From assembly GCA_039591615.1 (NCBI GenBank), contig JBDHDH010000027.1:18849-82848 (forward strand): a stretch of DNA of 64,000 nucleotides, in the 5' to 3' direction. The notes beneath the pieces are model-generated. The model was not told the DNA's origin, did no database searches, and saw nothing but the letters and a program-made list of their open reading frames with translations. A program made the translations under genes and the position numbers. Shown here one piece after another: positions 32,238 through 42,429 of this stretch; the first letter of the stretch is position 1, and every line of letters starts with the position of its first letter. The stretch comes from JBDHDH01 sp039591615. Its GTDB lineage: Bacteria > Gemmatimonadota > Gemmatimonadetes > Gemmatimonadales > GWC2-71-9.

Positions 32238-33503
32238 TTAGAAGAACATCCCCAAGTCGAACCGACCCGCGAAGCCAGTAGCGTCTTGGAACAACCCACC
32301 CAGGGATCCCCCGCTCACGCCGAACAAGAAGTGCCGGCTCTCAACACCCAATCCCGCCGTGTAACCGATACCGTGATGTCCGCCGAGGACGAGACCGAGG
32401 CGAATCGGGACCGACGGGTCGAGGCGCCAGGTCGAGCCGACGTCCACTACCAGCGGCATCTCGAACTCGCCATTGACGGGAAGCGTCGCGCTTCCATCGA
32501 GCTGCAGGTACCTGCTGGCCCAGGCGCTGGCACCGAACCGCACGATCCGAGGGAGGTTCACCGATGCGTCGACGGTATCCTGCACCTGATACGTCGCAGC
32601 CTCTAGCGAGTCGTTGACCTCCGCGAGGTTGGTCGTCGCCACCGAGAACGAGAGAGTGCGCCGCTCGAGGCCTCCCACCGTCACGTTCCCGACGTTGGCC
32701 ACCATCGCCTCGAGAGCGAACCCGGACACCGGCCATTCTGCGCGGACCAGGAAGTCACCCGCGAAGCCGGAGCCCGCTTGGGAAAGCCCCGCATCCGCGG
32801 TCAGCGCCTGGTCCAGCTGCACCAGCCCGGCGATGCTGTCGCCGATGACGGCCAGCCGGCTGTCGATGAACGACTGCCCTGTCCCGTAGCCGATCGGCCG
32901 AATGTAGCGACCGCCGACCCCCAGGCTCACCAGCAGACCGCCTTCTGGCCCCAGGGGATTCATGCGGAACATGGCGTGGACACCGTACTCGGTGGTGGCA
33001 ATGGCGCTCCCACCGGTATTGCCCAGGGAGAACTCCGTCTGGCCCCCGACGCCGTCTCGAAGCAGCACGACCGCATCCTCATCGGCACGGAACGAGCCGT
33101 ACCCACGGGCCTGGGCGGAGAACCCGATGCTGAGGTGGCGATGGATCGGGCCGCCGAAGTAGATCCCGCCTTCTCCTTGTCCATTGCCCCGCAGGCTCGT
33201 TCCCGGCGGCACCGCTCCAAGCGTGGTCACCACATTGGTGATGAGCTCGTCGTCCCGGTTGTTGACGACGAAGTTGCTGAGATCGCTGACGAGTAGTGCG
33301 TTGTTCTCGGCCGAGGCCCCGAAGGAGAACACCACCCCCCAGTGGGGAACCATGACATGCCGGAACGGATCGTTCCGTAGTGCCGGTGTTCGGCGATAGG
33401 CACTGGCCACGCTCGATTCATCAGGGCGTGGCGCCTCCGCCTGGGCGTGGAGCTCACCAATCGGAATCAGAGCAGCGGCTAACAGAATGCACGCGCGTTT
33501 CAT
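32238..33503 (-). CDS. Outer membrane beta-barrel protein, hypothetical
   Basis: 421 residues with a signal peptide (MKRACILLAAALIPIGELHA, cleavage before QAEA). The mature part has about 16 amphipathic strands with alternating aromatics (YFGGPIHRHLSIGFSAQARG, RLGLVLGGHHGIGYTAGLGV) and ends in Phe (GRFDLGMFF), the BAM-recognition signal. The layout resembles the DUF5723/TraF-like or FadL-like barrels; I cannot choose. It is monocistronic. The 288 bases upstream (33504-33791) hold no gene. Confidence 0.75.
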   Translation of the reverse strand: MKRACILLAAALIPIGELHAQAEAPRPDESSVASAYRRTPALRNDPFRHVMVPHWGVVFSFGASAENNALLVSDLSNFVVNNRDDELITNVVTTLGAVPPGTSLRGNGQGEGGIYFGGPIHRHLSIGFSAQARGYGSFRADEDAVVLLRDGVGGQTEFSLGNTGGSAIATTEYGVHAMFRMNPLGPEGGLLVSLGVGGRYIRPIGYGTGQSFIDSRLAVIGDSIAGLVQLDQALTADAGLSQAGSGFAGDFLVRAEWPVSGFALEAMVANVGNVTVGGLERRTLSFSVATTNLAEVNDSLEAATYQVQDTVDASVNLPRIVRFGASAWASRYLQLDGSATLPVNGEFEMPLVVDVGSTWRLDPSVPIRLGLVLGGHHGIGYTAGLGVESRHFLFGVSGGSLGGLFQDATGFAGRFDLGMFF

Positions 33504-33791
33504 CGTAACCCCCGGCTGTATTCATGGGCGTGGAGAACGAGTCAACCTCAACCTCCATGCCACGGACCGGGAATGGCCAAACAACAGGCGTTTCGGGTTT
33601 TTGTCACAAACACATCGTGTGATGCAGCGTGCTAAAGGGCAGGAACCGTGAACAACTCATGCTATTGCGACGCGAAAGCCGATCGATACAGGGTGGGAAG
33701 AACGCACGCCGCTTTCGCGCCTGTCCTCAACCTCTTGCTCTTTGCATGACCCTTCTTTCTTGTCCTCCAGGGGCCGCCGCTCTCTCCTCGG

Positions 33792-35420
33792 CTATTCCTC
33801 CTGCATGAAGGGATACCGGTACTCCGTCGGCGGCACGAAGGTCTCCTTGATGGTCCGGGCGGACACCCACCGCTGGAGGTTCATCTTGGAGCCGGCCTTG
33901 TCATTCGTCCCTGAGGCTCGGGAGCCCCCGAACGGTTGCCGCCCGACGACCGCACCGGTGGGCTTGTCATTGATGTAGAAATTACCGGCCGCGTGCCGCA
34001 GCGTTCTCTCTGCCTGGGCGATCGCGAGTCGATCTGAGGCAAAGACCGACCCGGTGAGCGCATAAGGTGACGTCTCGTCCACGAGTCGCAGCGTCGCTTC
34101 CCAATCCTTCTCGGAGTAGACGTACAGCGTGACGACCGGCCCGAAGATCTCCTCGCACATGGTTTGGTAGTCCGGTTTGTGCGCTCGGAGCACTGTCGGC
34201 CGGATGAAGTAGCCCTCCGAGCCGTCGATCTCTCCACCGGCAAGGAGCTCGGCGTCCTTCGTCTTGCGTGCATCCTCGACGTAGGTTGAGATCTTCTTGA
34301 AAGCCTCTTCGTCGATCACGGCGCCCATGAAGTTGCGGAAATCGGTCGGGTCTCCCATTGCGAGATCGTCGATCTCCGACAACAGGTCGTCCTTCAACCC
34401 CTTCCACATAGACTCGGGGACATAGACACGGGATGCGGCGCTACACTTCTGCCCCTGATACTCGAAGGCCCCACGCACGATGGCAACTTTCAGGGCCGCT
34501 GGATCGGCGCTTGCGTGGGCAACGATGAAATTCTTTCCCCCGGTCTCGCCAACGATCCGAGGATAGGTACGATAGCCGGCGATGTTCTGCCCGATCGTGC
34601 GCCAGAGGAGCTGGAAGACTTCGGTGGAGCCAGTAAAGTGCACGCCGGCAAACTCGGGATGGCTGAGGGCAACCTCGGTAATCTCGGACGATTTTCCGGG
34701 GAGGAAGTTGACGACCCCAGGCGGTAGTCCAGCGGCTTCCAGTAGGCGTGCGATGTAATACGCACTGTATGCCGCACTACTTGCCGGCTTCCAGATCACC
34801 GTGTTCCCCATGATCGCCGGGGCCGTCGGCAGATTGCCAGCAATCGAGCTGAAGTTGAACGGGGTGATGGCGTACACGAAACCCTCGAGCGGTCGGTACT
34901 CCACTCGGTTCCAGGCGCCGAACCCCGAGAGCGGTTGGTCTCCGTAGAGGCGCTCTGCGAAGTAGACATTGAAACGAAAGAAGTCGACGAGTTCACACGC
35001 GCTGTCGATCTCGGCCTGGTGGGCGGTCTTACTCTGACACAACATGGTCGACGCGTTCAACGTATCCCGCCACGTCGTTGCAAGGAGCTCGGCGGCCTTC
35101 AGGAACACCGCGGCCCGCTCATCCCAGGGCCATCTGGACCATTCCCGGTACGCCTTGGCCGCAGCGTCGATGGCCTGGCATGTCTCATCCTTCCCGGCAA
35201 GATGCCAGTTGGCCAACACATGGCCGTGCCGATGCGGCATGACCGACTGCTTACACCGTCCCGTCCGAACCTCCCTCCCACCGATCAGCAGGGGGATTTC
35301 GATCTCCTGCGAGGCGAGCTCGCCGAGGCGCGCCTTGAGGGACTCACGTTCCCCTGACCCCGGCGCGTAGGAATACTCCGGCTCGTTGACGGGCACCGGT
35401 ACGTCGAACTCACCACTCAT
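33792..35420 (-). CDS. pruA: L-glutamate gamma-semialdehyde (P5C) dehydrogenase
   Basis: 542 residues; the ATG at 35420 is the second of two adjacent starts. It oxidises glutamate semialdehyde to glutamate with NAD in proline catabolism. Aldehyde dehydrogenase motifs: PFNFSSIAGNLPTAPAIMGN near residue 170, FTGSTEVFQ near 260, catalytic Glu in RIVGETGGKNFIV near 290 and catalytic Cys in YQGQKCSAASRVYVP near 322. It belongs to the stand-alone type (length about 540) without a fused proline dehydrogenase. No proline dehydrogenase gene is in the window. Confidence 0.93.
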   Translation of the reverse strand: MSGEFDVPVPVNEPEYSYAPGSGERESLKARLGELASQEIEIPLLIGGREVRTGRCKQSVMPHRHGHVLANWHLAGKDETCQAIDAAAKAYREWSRWPWDERAAVFLKAAELLATTWRDTLNASTMLCQSKTAHQAEIDSACELVDFFRFNVYFAERLYGDQPLSGFGAWNRVEYRPLEGFVYAITPFNFSSIAGNLPTAPAIMGNTVIWKPASSAAYSAYYIARLLEAAGLPPGVVNFLPGKSSEITEVALSHPEFAGVHFTGSTEVFQLLWRTIGQNIAGYRTYPRIVGETGGKNFIVAHASADPAALKVAIVRGAFEYQGQKCSAASRVYVPESMWKGLKDDLLSEIDDLAMGDPTDFRNFMGAVIDEEAFKKISTYVEDARKTKDAELLAGGEIDGSEGYFIRPTVLRAHKPDYQTMCEEIFGPVVTLYVYSEKDWEATLRLVDETSPYALTGSVFASDRLAIAQAERTLRHAAGNFYINDKPTGAVVGRQPFGGSRASGTNDKAGSKMNLQRWVSARTIKETFVPPTEYRYPFMQEE

Positions 35421-35501
35421 CACGCGACCTCCTCGCGCTGCACGTGCGGCGGGTGACTATGGGCACTGAATTGTTGGAAACGGGTGAGACCGGCGACTCG
35501 C

Positions 35502-35969
35502 CTAGAATCCCCAGATCCCTCGCGTCACCAACTCGATGCTGTGCCGGTCGGGATCACGAATGTATAGCGAGCGACCGCCGCGAGGCCACTCGACCTCGGC
35601 TTCGATGGGAATCCCCATGGACCGCAGATGGCTTCGCCAGGCATCGAGACCATCCGCGGTCGTTTCGAAGGCGACGTGCATCTCGCCGGTGGCCCCGTGC
35701 GGCGGAATCTTCCCCGACGGATTGCGCGTCGTCTCGGCATCGAAGAGCAGCAACACGTCACGCCCCGCCCGAAGAAATACATGGCGCTCGGGATCGCGGC
35801 CGATCTCCTCAAACCCGAAGATCGCACGATAGAACTCAGCCGACCGGGCGAGGTCTCTCACGTAGAGTGCCGCCTCGTGGATGCTTTGAACGGGAGGAGG
35901 TGTCACGCTGGCCCCACCGTTGACACCCCTTGCCACGATCGCGGCGGTGCGAACCGTAAGAACCGACAA
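35502..35969 (-). CDS. VOC-family (glyoxalase/bleomycin resistance-like) protein
   Basis: 155 residues from 35969; GTG 35906 would remove the first 21. It has the vicinal-oxygen-chelate fold: IHEAALYVRDLARSAEFYRA near residue 30, MHVAFETTADGLDAWRSHL in the middle and SLYIRDPDRHSIELVT near the C-terminus. The metal-ligand positions (His 31, Glu near 146) are kept. The substrate cannot be told. It lies 51 bases after the barrel gene on the same strand and could be its last operon member. Confidence 0.85.
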   Translation of the reverse strand: MSVLTVRTAAIVARGVNGGASVTPPPVQSIHEAALYVRDLARSAEFYRAIFGFEEIGRDPERHVFLRAGRDVLLLFDAETTRNPSGKIPPHGATGEMHVAFETTADGLDAWRSHLRSMGIPIEAEVEWPRGGRSLYIRDPDRHSIELVTRGIWGF

Positions 35970-36020
35970 GGCACACGAAGAAGCAAGCGTCCGAACATCC
36001 CGTACAACTCGAGGTGAGCT

Positions 36021-37124
36021 TCAGAAGTGGAGGTGCGCCTCCAGACTGACCTGATCACGGTCCGTGGTCACCTGGGGAATGTCGTCGAGCAGCGTGTAGA
36101 ACGCCGACAACTGCACGAACGAGACTGGGAACGTCTCGAAACCGAACCGCATGCGGATCCGTTGATCTTCGATGGTTTCCATCGCCTCGTCGCGGATCGC
36201 AACCGTGGGATCATGGTAGCCATAGGTGACTTTGAGGTTGACACCGCGGTACAGGAGCAAGTCACCTTCGACGTAACCGACGAACTGATCCATGTCAGGC
36301 TGGCCATCGAAACTGTCGAAGATCGCGTCCGCTTCCCCCAACAACCCCAACGGGCCCAGCTGGACCCCGGCAAATCCACCAAAGATGGCTCGTGACGCAC
36401 CGGAAACGCTGTTCCGCGTCGCCGACGCACCCAGCCGGAATCGCGGGAACACCAACGCCGCGCTCCCTGTCACCTGTTTGTCGCTGTTCTCGTCCACCCC
36501 GCTCGTGCTGCCGTTGGACAACGCCAGCGCAAACGAGAGCGGTCCCGGCTCGAAGCCGATCTCGAACCCCACGTCGGGCGTCTTGTAGGTGAACCCCGTG
36601 AGGTTGCGAATGAACGCGTCATCGTCCCACAGCCTCAGGCCATAGGGAAGGAGGAATTTCCCGGCTTTGGCATAGCCGTTCCCCGGAAGGCCCTGGACCA
36701 GCGCGAAGCTCTCTCGGATGAAGGCGCGATCGGGCCCCACGGTCTGGTCCAAGTAGAAAGCGAGGTAGTTCTGGATCAGCTTGGCCTGCAGCTGGACCTG
36801 GGCCTCATTGATCTCGAGGGTGGTCCGGGGGGTGGCATCACTCACCAGCCCAGAGGCCTTCGCCCGCAGATCGAACCCGATGGAGATCCAGTCGTTGATG
36901 GACCGGCTTCGGAAAGGCAGGCTCTTCGTCGGGAGCTGCGTCTGTGCCCAGGCACTCCCAAAGTCGTTTCGTCCTCCGCCTCCGGTGCGGTTCACGTGGC
37001 ACTGTGAACACTTGAGTCCGGTGCGGAGGGCCATGTACGGTTCGTCCGCCGCCCGGAGCGGGGCGACGGCTGTCACAACGGTCGTGGTGACGGACAGTAT
37101 TATCGTGACACGCTGCTGAAGCAT
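36021..37124 (-). CDS. Outer membrane barrel protein with an N-terminal CxxCH haem motif
   Basis: 367 residues from ATG 37124 (ATG 37151 also in frame). Signal peptide to about residue 25 (TTTVVTAVAPLRA). Directly after it is TGLKCSQCHVNRTGG, one c-type haem site, and then a barrel of about 16 strands (LGRYKAGKFLLPYGLRLW-like AKAGKFLLPYGLRLWDDDAF, VGFEIGFEPGPLSFALALSN) ending in HLHF. A covalent haem at the periplasmic mouth of a porin is the architecture expected for electron conduits across the outer membrane. It follows a haem-motif lipoprotein by 24 to 51 bases. Confidence 0.75.
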   Translation of the reverse strand: MLQQRVTIILSVTTTVVTAVAPLRAADEPYMALRTGLKCSQCHVNRTGGGGRNDFGSAWAQTQLPTKSLPFRSRSINDWISIGFDLRAKASGLVSDATPRTTLEINEAQVQLQAKLIQNYLAFYLDQTVGPDRAFIRESFALVQGLPGNGYAKAGKFLLPYGLRLWDDDAFIRNLTGFTYKTPDVGFEIGFEPGPLSFALALSNGSTSGVDENSDKQVTGSAALVFPRFRLGASATRNSVSGASRAIFGGFAGVQLGPLGLLGEADAIFDSFDGQPDMDQFVGYVEGDLLLYRGVNLKVTYGYHDPTVAIRDEAMETIEDQRIRMRFGFETFPVSFVQLSAFYTLLDDIPQVTTDRDQVSLEAHLHF

Positions 37125-37174
37125 ACGTTCGTATCCCCGATTGAGAGTCATTGGCCCCGAACCCATGGATCGGG

Positions 37175-37633
37175 CTAGTTCGGGGGCGGCGCGCCCGCCA
37201 GTATCCACGCTCGAATCGCGTCGACTTCCTGTTGCGTCAGCGCAGGGAATCCGATTGGCATTCGCGTGGCGACTCCGCCCACTACGCCGGCGTTCCCCTC
37301 CACTTTGAGCACCAGATAACTGGAATCCGGATTGCCGGCCTGAACTCGAAACAGCCGCGCAACCTCCACGGACGGTACGCACACGATGTTGGAGATCGCC
37401 GCTCCTTGGCTCAGGCTCTGACCGGCCGATGGATTGGCACCCGCATGACAGCCAGACAGGGCGCAGCTGTCGGTGAAAATGTCCTGCACGGGCGCGAAGA
37501 GATTCGGGTCCGGGGTCAGATTCGCGTTGCAAACACCTGGAGGAGCAAACACCCCCGTCCCGTCCCCAGCCAAACAGCCCACCAACGCGACGGCTACAAA
37601 CGAACACAGTGCAACCGTACGAGCCACGCTCAT
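37175..37633 (-). CDS. Haem-motif lipoprotein, cytochrome-like
   Basis: 152 residues from ATG 37633. Lipoprotein signal: MSVARTVALCSFVAVALVGC with Cys 20. The mature protein has FTDSCALSGCHAGANPSAGQ near residue 70, a CX4CH haem-like site, and a C-terminal helix (LTQQEVDAIRAWILAGAPPP) with the typical cytochrome c end, plus a Met in VATRMPIGFP as possible axial ligand. This matches the small surface or periplasmic cytochrome-like proteins often labelled 'hypothetical'. The CX4CH spacing is not the standard CXXCH. The upstream open frame extends to 37738 but has no signal. Confidence 0.75.
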   Translation of the reverse strand: MSVARTVALCSFVAVALVGCLAGDGTGVFAPPGVCNANLTPDPNLFAPVQDIFTDSCALSGCHAGANPSAGQSLSQGAAISNIVCVPSVEVARLFRVQAGNPDSSYLVLKVEGNAGVVGGVATRMPIGFPALTQQEVDAIRAWILAGAPPPN

Positions 37634-37777
37634 CGACAACACCTCCTCTTGCACGAAAGCTTTCAACTTACGCAGGACAGTCATGGCTGGCAAAAGGTTC
37701 CCGAGCGGGGTGCCGGATGGGCGCTCGAAACGGACCACCGCTAGCCCGACTGGAGCCGCCCCCCTACACTACCAGCC

Positions 37778-39073
37778 ATGACGCAGACCCCTCACGTTGT
37801 CATCGTCGGCGGCGGGTTCGGGGGCCTCAATGCGGCCCTGCGGCTGCGGCGTGCAAGGGTGCGGGTGACCTTGATCGACCGCCGTAACGTCCATCTCTTT
37901 CAGCCCCTGCTCTACCAGGTCGCAACTGGCGGCCTTTCCCCCGGCGACATCGTCTCTCCCCTTCGCTGGATTCTCCGGCGACAGCGCAATACGCGAGTCT
38001 GGCTCGCCGACGTCTCGCGCCTCGACCCGTCCGCGAGGACACTCCATTTGGCGGACGGCACCGCAGTCGGCTACGACACGATCGTCGTCGCCACGGGCGT
38101 CGGCAACCACTACTTTGGACACGACGAATGGGAAGAGCGTGCACCCAGCCTGAAGACGATCGAAGATGCGATCGAGATCCGGCGTCGGGTGCTGCTCGCG
38201 TTCGAGGCAGCGGAGCGAGAAACAGACCGCGAGGCCCGAAAGGCCCTCTTGACGTTCCTTGTCGTGGGCGCAGGACCCACCGGGGTCGAGCTCGCCGGTA
38301 CCCTGAGCGAACTGGCGCGGGACACGCTGCGCCATGACTTTCGCGCCATCGACACGACTGCTGCGCAGATCCTGCTCGTGGAAGGCTTGGACCGGGTCCT
38401 ACCTGATTACCCGGCTTCTCTCTCCGAGAAATGCATGCGTTCTTTGGAGCGTTTGGGCGTCACCGTGCGGACGGGAACCATCGTGACCGAGGTTGCCGAC
38501 GAGTGGGTCGAGATCGAGAATGGGGGCCGCACGGATCGCATTCCCGCTCGCACCGTGCTCTGGGCCGCCGGCGTGCGCGGGTCACGATTGGGCTACGCCA
38601 TCGTCACGGCGACGGGTGCCGAGCTGGACAAGGTGGGGCGTGTCATTGTGGAGCCCGACCTCACCGTCCCCGGTCATCCTGAGATCTTCGTGATCGGCGA
38701 CCTCGCCAACTTCTCACACCAGGGGAAGGAACCGCTTCCCGGTCTCGCCCCCGTCGCCATGCAACAGGGACGGTATGTGGCCAAGGCAATCCAGAAACGG
38801 CTGCGTGGGAAGCCCGTCGAGCCGTTCCGCTACCGGGATCGGGGGCAGTTGGCCACCATCGGCCGGGCAGCCGCCGTGGCCGATCTCAAGGGATTTCGCT
38901 TCTCTGGATATCCAGCATGGCTCCTCTGGTTGTTCGTCCACCTGATGTACCTCGTGGAGTTCCAGAACCGCATACTCGTATTGATTCAGTGGGCCTGGCT
39001 TTATTTCACACGGAACCGGGGTGCCAGGATCATCACGGAGATGCATGCGCCGGCGGATTCGACCGACTCGTGA
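37778..39073 (+). CDS. ndh: Type II NADH dehydrogenase (NDH-2)
   Basis: 431 residues. The N-terminal FAD-binding Rossmann motif is VVIVGGGFGGLNAALRL at residue 7; FQPLLYQVATGGLSPGDI is an NDH-2 signature. The NADH-binding Rossmann is VVGAGPTGVELAGTLSEL near 160, and the second FAD motif EIFVIGDLANF near 305. A C-terminal amphipathic anchor (AWLLWLFVHLMYLVEF) tethers it to the inner membrane. It passes electrons from NADH to menaquinone without pumping protons. MqnD in the same window points to menaquinone as the acceptor. Confidence 0.93.
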   Translation: MTQTPHVVIVGGGFGGLNAALRLRRARVRVTLIDRRNVHLFQPLLYQVATGGLSPGDIVSPLRWILRRQRNTRVWLADVSRLDPSARTLHLADGTAVGYDTIVVATGVGNHYFGHDEWEERAPSLKTIEDAIEIRRRVLLAFEAAERETDREARKALLTFLVVGAGPTGVELAGTLSELARDTLRHDFRAIDTTAAQILLVEGLDRVLPDYPASLSEKCMRSLERLGVTVRTGTIVTEVADEWVEIENGGRTDRIPARTVLWAAGVRGSRLGYAIVTATGAELDKVGRVIVEPDLTVPGHPEIFVIGDLANFSHQGKEPLPGLAPVAMQQGRYVAKAIQKRLRGKPVEPFRYRDRGQLATIGRAAAVADLKGFRFSGYPAWLLWLFVHLMYLVEFQNRILVLIQWAWLYFTRNRGARIITEMHAPADSTDS

Positions 39074-39131
39074 CACCGCCGTGCGCGATGGCTCGTAGTC
39101 CCCGTTAGAGCTCACCGCATGAGAGGAACAA

Positions 39132-39529
39132 ATGGACCCACGCGACATCTCTGATCGTTCTCGCGGCGTGGCCCTAGCCCTGGCTGCCGCCATCGGCCCG
39201 TTCGGTGCACACCGTTTCTACGTTGGCAAGATCGGCACCGGCCTCGCGATGCTCTGCACGTTGGGGGGGCTGGGTATCTGGTGGATCTACGACGTCATCA
39301 CCATCGCCGCCGGGGCCTTTCGTGACATGGACGGCAAACGGGTGTGGCAGTGGGCCGAGCCCGGATCACTCGAGGGTCGCGACGGGCGCACCCTCACGCC
39401 CGAACATTATGATGTGCTCTTGAGCGAGATCGATGGGCTTCGCGCCGACATGGGTGAGCTCGCGGAGCGTGTCGACTTCATGGAGCGGATGGTGGCACGG
39501 TCCCGCTCAATGGAAGAGCTGCCACCACC

Positions 39530-39533
<4 letters not shown>
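39132..39533 (+). CDS. TM2-domain membrane protein
   Basis: 133 residues. Residues 10-65 are a TM2 domain: two membrane helices around a short turn (VALALAAAIGPFGAHRFYVG, TGLAMLCTLGGLGIWWIYDV). A C-terminal soluble tail forms a short coiled coil (LLSEIDGLRADMGELAERVD). The family role is unknown. It follows ndh by 58 bases. Confidence 0.85.
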
Positions 39534-40246
<713 letters not shown>

Positions 40247-40365
40247 GGCACCTCCTGCGACCAACGGTGACGGCCTCCGAACCAAAGATGCCAGCCCGCC
40301 CCCCCGAGAACCAGGCCATGTGTCCCACCGTGCGACGGCCCCTTTCGGAGGGTACAATTTGGCCG

Positions 40366-40829
40366 ATGACGTCCGGTACGACCTTGAAGGGTCGCCGGGT
40401 GGTCGTAACACGACCCGGCGACGACGCCCAACGGTTGGCCCAGCGCCCGCCATCCGTCCAGCAGAACCAGAAAGAGCGGTTCGGCCGAGCACTGCGCGAC
40501 TTCCACGGCCGGGTGCTGCTCCGTACATACAGCCTCATGGGAACCCGCGGCGACTGCGACCTCCTGCTCTGGCAGGCTGCTGAGGAGCTCGAGTGGCGCG
40601 TCCCTTTGGACGAAGCCTGGCAGCGGGTGCCCACCCGCGCCATCCAAGGCAATCTCGATCCCGCAGCACTCTTTGCCCCCTCCCCGAGCTTCGCGCTCAG
40701 GTCCGCGAGATCCTCGGCCCAGTCGGCGGGCGTCCGGGACACATCTTCAAGCCCGGCCATGGCATCCTGCCGGGGACGCCGCCCGACCCAGTTCGCGGGG
40801 TCGTCGACATGGTGAGAGAGCGGACGTGA
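40366..40829 (+). pseudogene. Fused remnants of hemD, hemQ and hemE
   Basis: One open frame joins three haem-biosynthesis fragments. ATG 40366 and residues 1-25 (LKGRRVVVTRPGDDAQRLA) are the start of uroporphyrinogen III synthase. Then about 50 residues (FGRALRDFHGRVLLRTYSLM, GTRGDCDLLLWQ) match the chlorite-dismutase-like HemQ (coproheme decarboxylase). Then VPLDEAWQRV with RAIQGNLDPAALFAP is uroporphyrinogen decarboxylase near its C-terminus. A one-base slip near 40680 shifts the HemE tail (PELRAQVREILGPVGG, then RPGHIFKPGHGILPG) to the next frame, which ends at 40829. Most of each gene is missing, so none can work. Confidence 0.7.
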
Positions 40830-40863
40830 CCTCAACATTACTGACCGGCCGACCAGTCAGATA

Positions 40864-41777
40864 GTGGCTGCGCCTCGGCAGATGTCGGAACGTGCCCTGA
40901 GATCGCTTTCGCCGAAGGATGCCGCGGAGATCCTCGGGATCTCGGTCCGCGACGAGGCGCGTGGAAAAAGAATCCTCAGCCTTCCGAATGGCATGGACGA
41001 ACTCATCGCGGCGCTCGTCTCCCCGGGCCCAAGAAGACATGCGCATCCGGCGTCGATCCCGCGTCACCGGAATGACTGCCGACGGCACCGGTTGGAAGAT
41101 CCAACCGCAGAATCGCAACGACCACGCAGCCTGGCTCCTCGTGGTGGCACTTCCTCGGCAACAGGCGACACGCCTCTTACTTCCTGTCCTGCATGAGCTT
41201 AGAGATCTCCACGTTGCCCCGGCACCACTCTCGAGTGTGAACGTCTCCCTCGCGTTTTCGCGATTCGATGTGGAGACATCCGCTCCAGGCCAGCGGCTTC
41301 GTGATAGCAAGAGAGGGTCGTGTCCCCGAGCAGGGTGGCCTCTTGGCCTGCTCCTGTTCCTCCAGCAAGTTGCCAGGCCGCGCCCCAGCGGGTCGCGTGC
41401 TCCTACGCGCCTTCTACCGCCCCGATGGGACGTGTCCCATCTCGACCAACGACGGGATCTGGGTCCGGCGCGCCCTCGAGGACCTAGCGCTCACGCTCGG
41501 CATCCATGGCCGTCCGGTCAGGAGCTGGGTGGCGAGATGGCCCAACGCGTTCTCCCGGAATGACCGGGACCTTCGGGTGTCTGCCGAGCGGCTCGCCGGG
41601 GCGCTCTGTCACCGCCGACACATTCAACTGGCGGGCTCCGCTTTTTTCGGTGCCGGGGCGCTGCCGGCGATGGAGTCAGGGCGCCGGGCTGCGCGCCGAC
41701 TCCTGGGGATCCAGGCGGCGTGTGCTGAATTCGACGAGAGTCAGGTGAGACCTGGCACCCGTGACGCCAGCACCTAA
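40864..41777 (+). pseudogene. Decayed protoporphyrinogen/coproporphyrinogen oxidase (HemG/HemY-like)
   Basis: Pieces of an FAD amine-oxidase-type PPO lie in three frames: RGKRILSLPNGMDELIAALV, then VTGMTADGTGWKI and APLSSVNVSLAFSRFDV, then SGFVIAREGR with LLACSCSSSKLPGRAPAGRV and the C-terminal IQLAGSAFFGAGALPAMESG. These follow PPO order. At least two frameshifts separate them and the N-terminal FAD-binding GxGxxG is missing. The DNA is continuous with the hem remnants upstream and ends against the upp gene, so it is a dead gene of the same cluster. The family assignment is from motif resemblance only. Confidence 0.65.
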
Positions 41778-41787
41778 CTTTGGGGCC

Positions 41788-42420
41788 ATGTTTCCCAACC
41801 TCAGGATCGTCGATCACCCCTTGATCCAGCACAAGCTCACGATTCTCCGTGATCGCAATACGGCGACCCGCGATTTCAAGGCCCTCGTCAACGAGATCGC
41901 CATGCTCATGGCGTACGAGGCGACGAAGAACCTCCCGCTGGAGACAGTGGATGTCGAAACACCCCTGGAAAGGACCAACGGCCGCGCGGTGGCTGGCAAG
42001 AAGCTCGCCCTGGTCCCCATTCTCCGAGCGGGACTCGGAATGGTCGAGGGAATCACACAGCTGATCCCCAGCGCTCGGGTGGGACATATCGGACTCTATC
42101 GCGACCACGATAGCCTCGAGCCGGTGGACTACTACTTCAAGATCCCCGGTGAGGAGGAGGATCGTATTTTCTTTGTCTTGGATCCGATGCTCGCCACCGG
42201 TGGCTCAGCGGTGCAGGCGGTTACCGCCATCAAGAACGCAGGGGCGAAGCAGATTCGATTCCTCTGTCTCGTGGCCTCGCCCGAGGGATTGCAACGAATG
42301 CTGGATGCCCATCCCGACGTGCCGGTCTATGCTGCTGCCTTGGATCGGCAACTCAACGAGGCAGGTTACATCCTGCCTGGGCTCGGTGACGCTGGGGACC
42401 GATTGTTCGGCACCCGCTGA
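41788..42420 (+). CDS. upp: Uracil phosphoribosyltransferase
   Basis: 210 residues from ATG 41788. Converts uracil and PRPP to UMP. Motifs: LIQHKLTILRDRNTATRDF near residue 10, LVPILRAGLGMVEGI near 76, the PRPP-binding FVLDPMLATGGSAVQAV near 130 and the uracil-binding YILPGLGDAGDRLFGT at the end. Length is normal (about 208). A GTG at 41761 would add nine residues (TPAPNFGA) but overlaps the decayed PPO gene. Confidence 0.96.
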   Translation: MFPNLRIVDHPLIQHKLTILRDRNTATRDFKALVNEIAMLMAYEATKNLPLETVDVETPLERTNGRAVAGKKLALVPILRAGLGMVEGITQLIPSARVGHIGLYRDHDSLEPVDYYFKIPGEEEDRIFFVLDPMLATGGSAVQAVTAIKNAGAKQIRFLCLVASPEGLQRMLDAHPDVPVYAAALDRQLNEAGYILPGLGDAGDRLFGTR

Positions 42421-42429
42421 CGGAACGCG

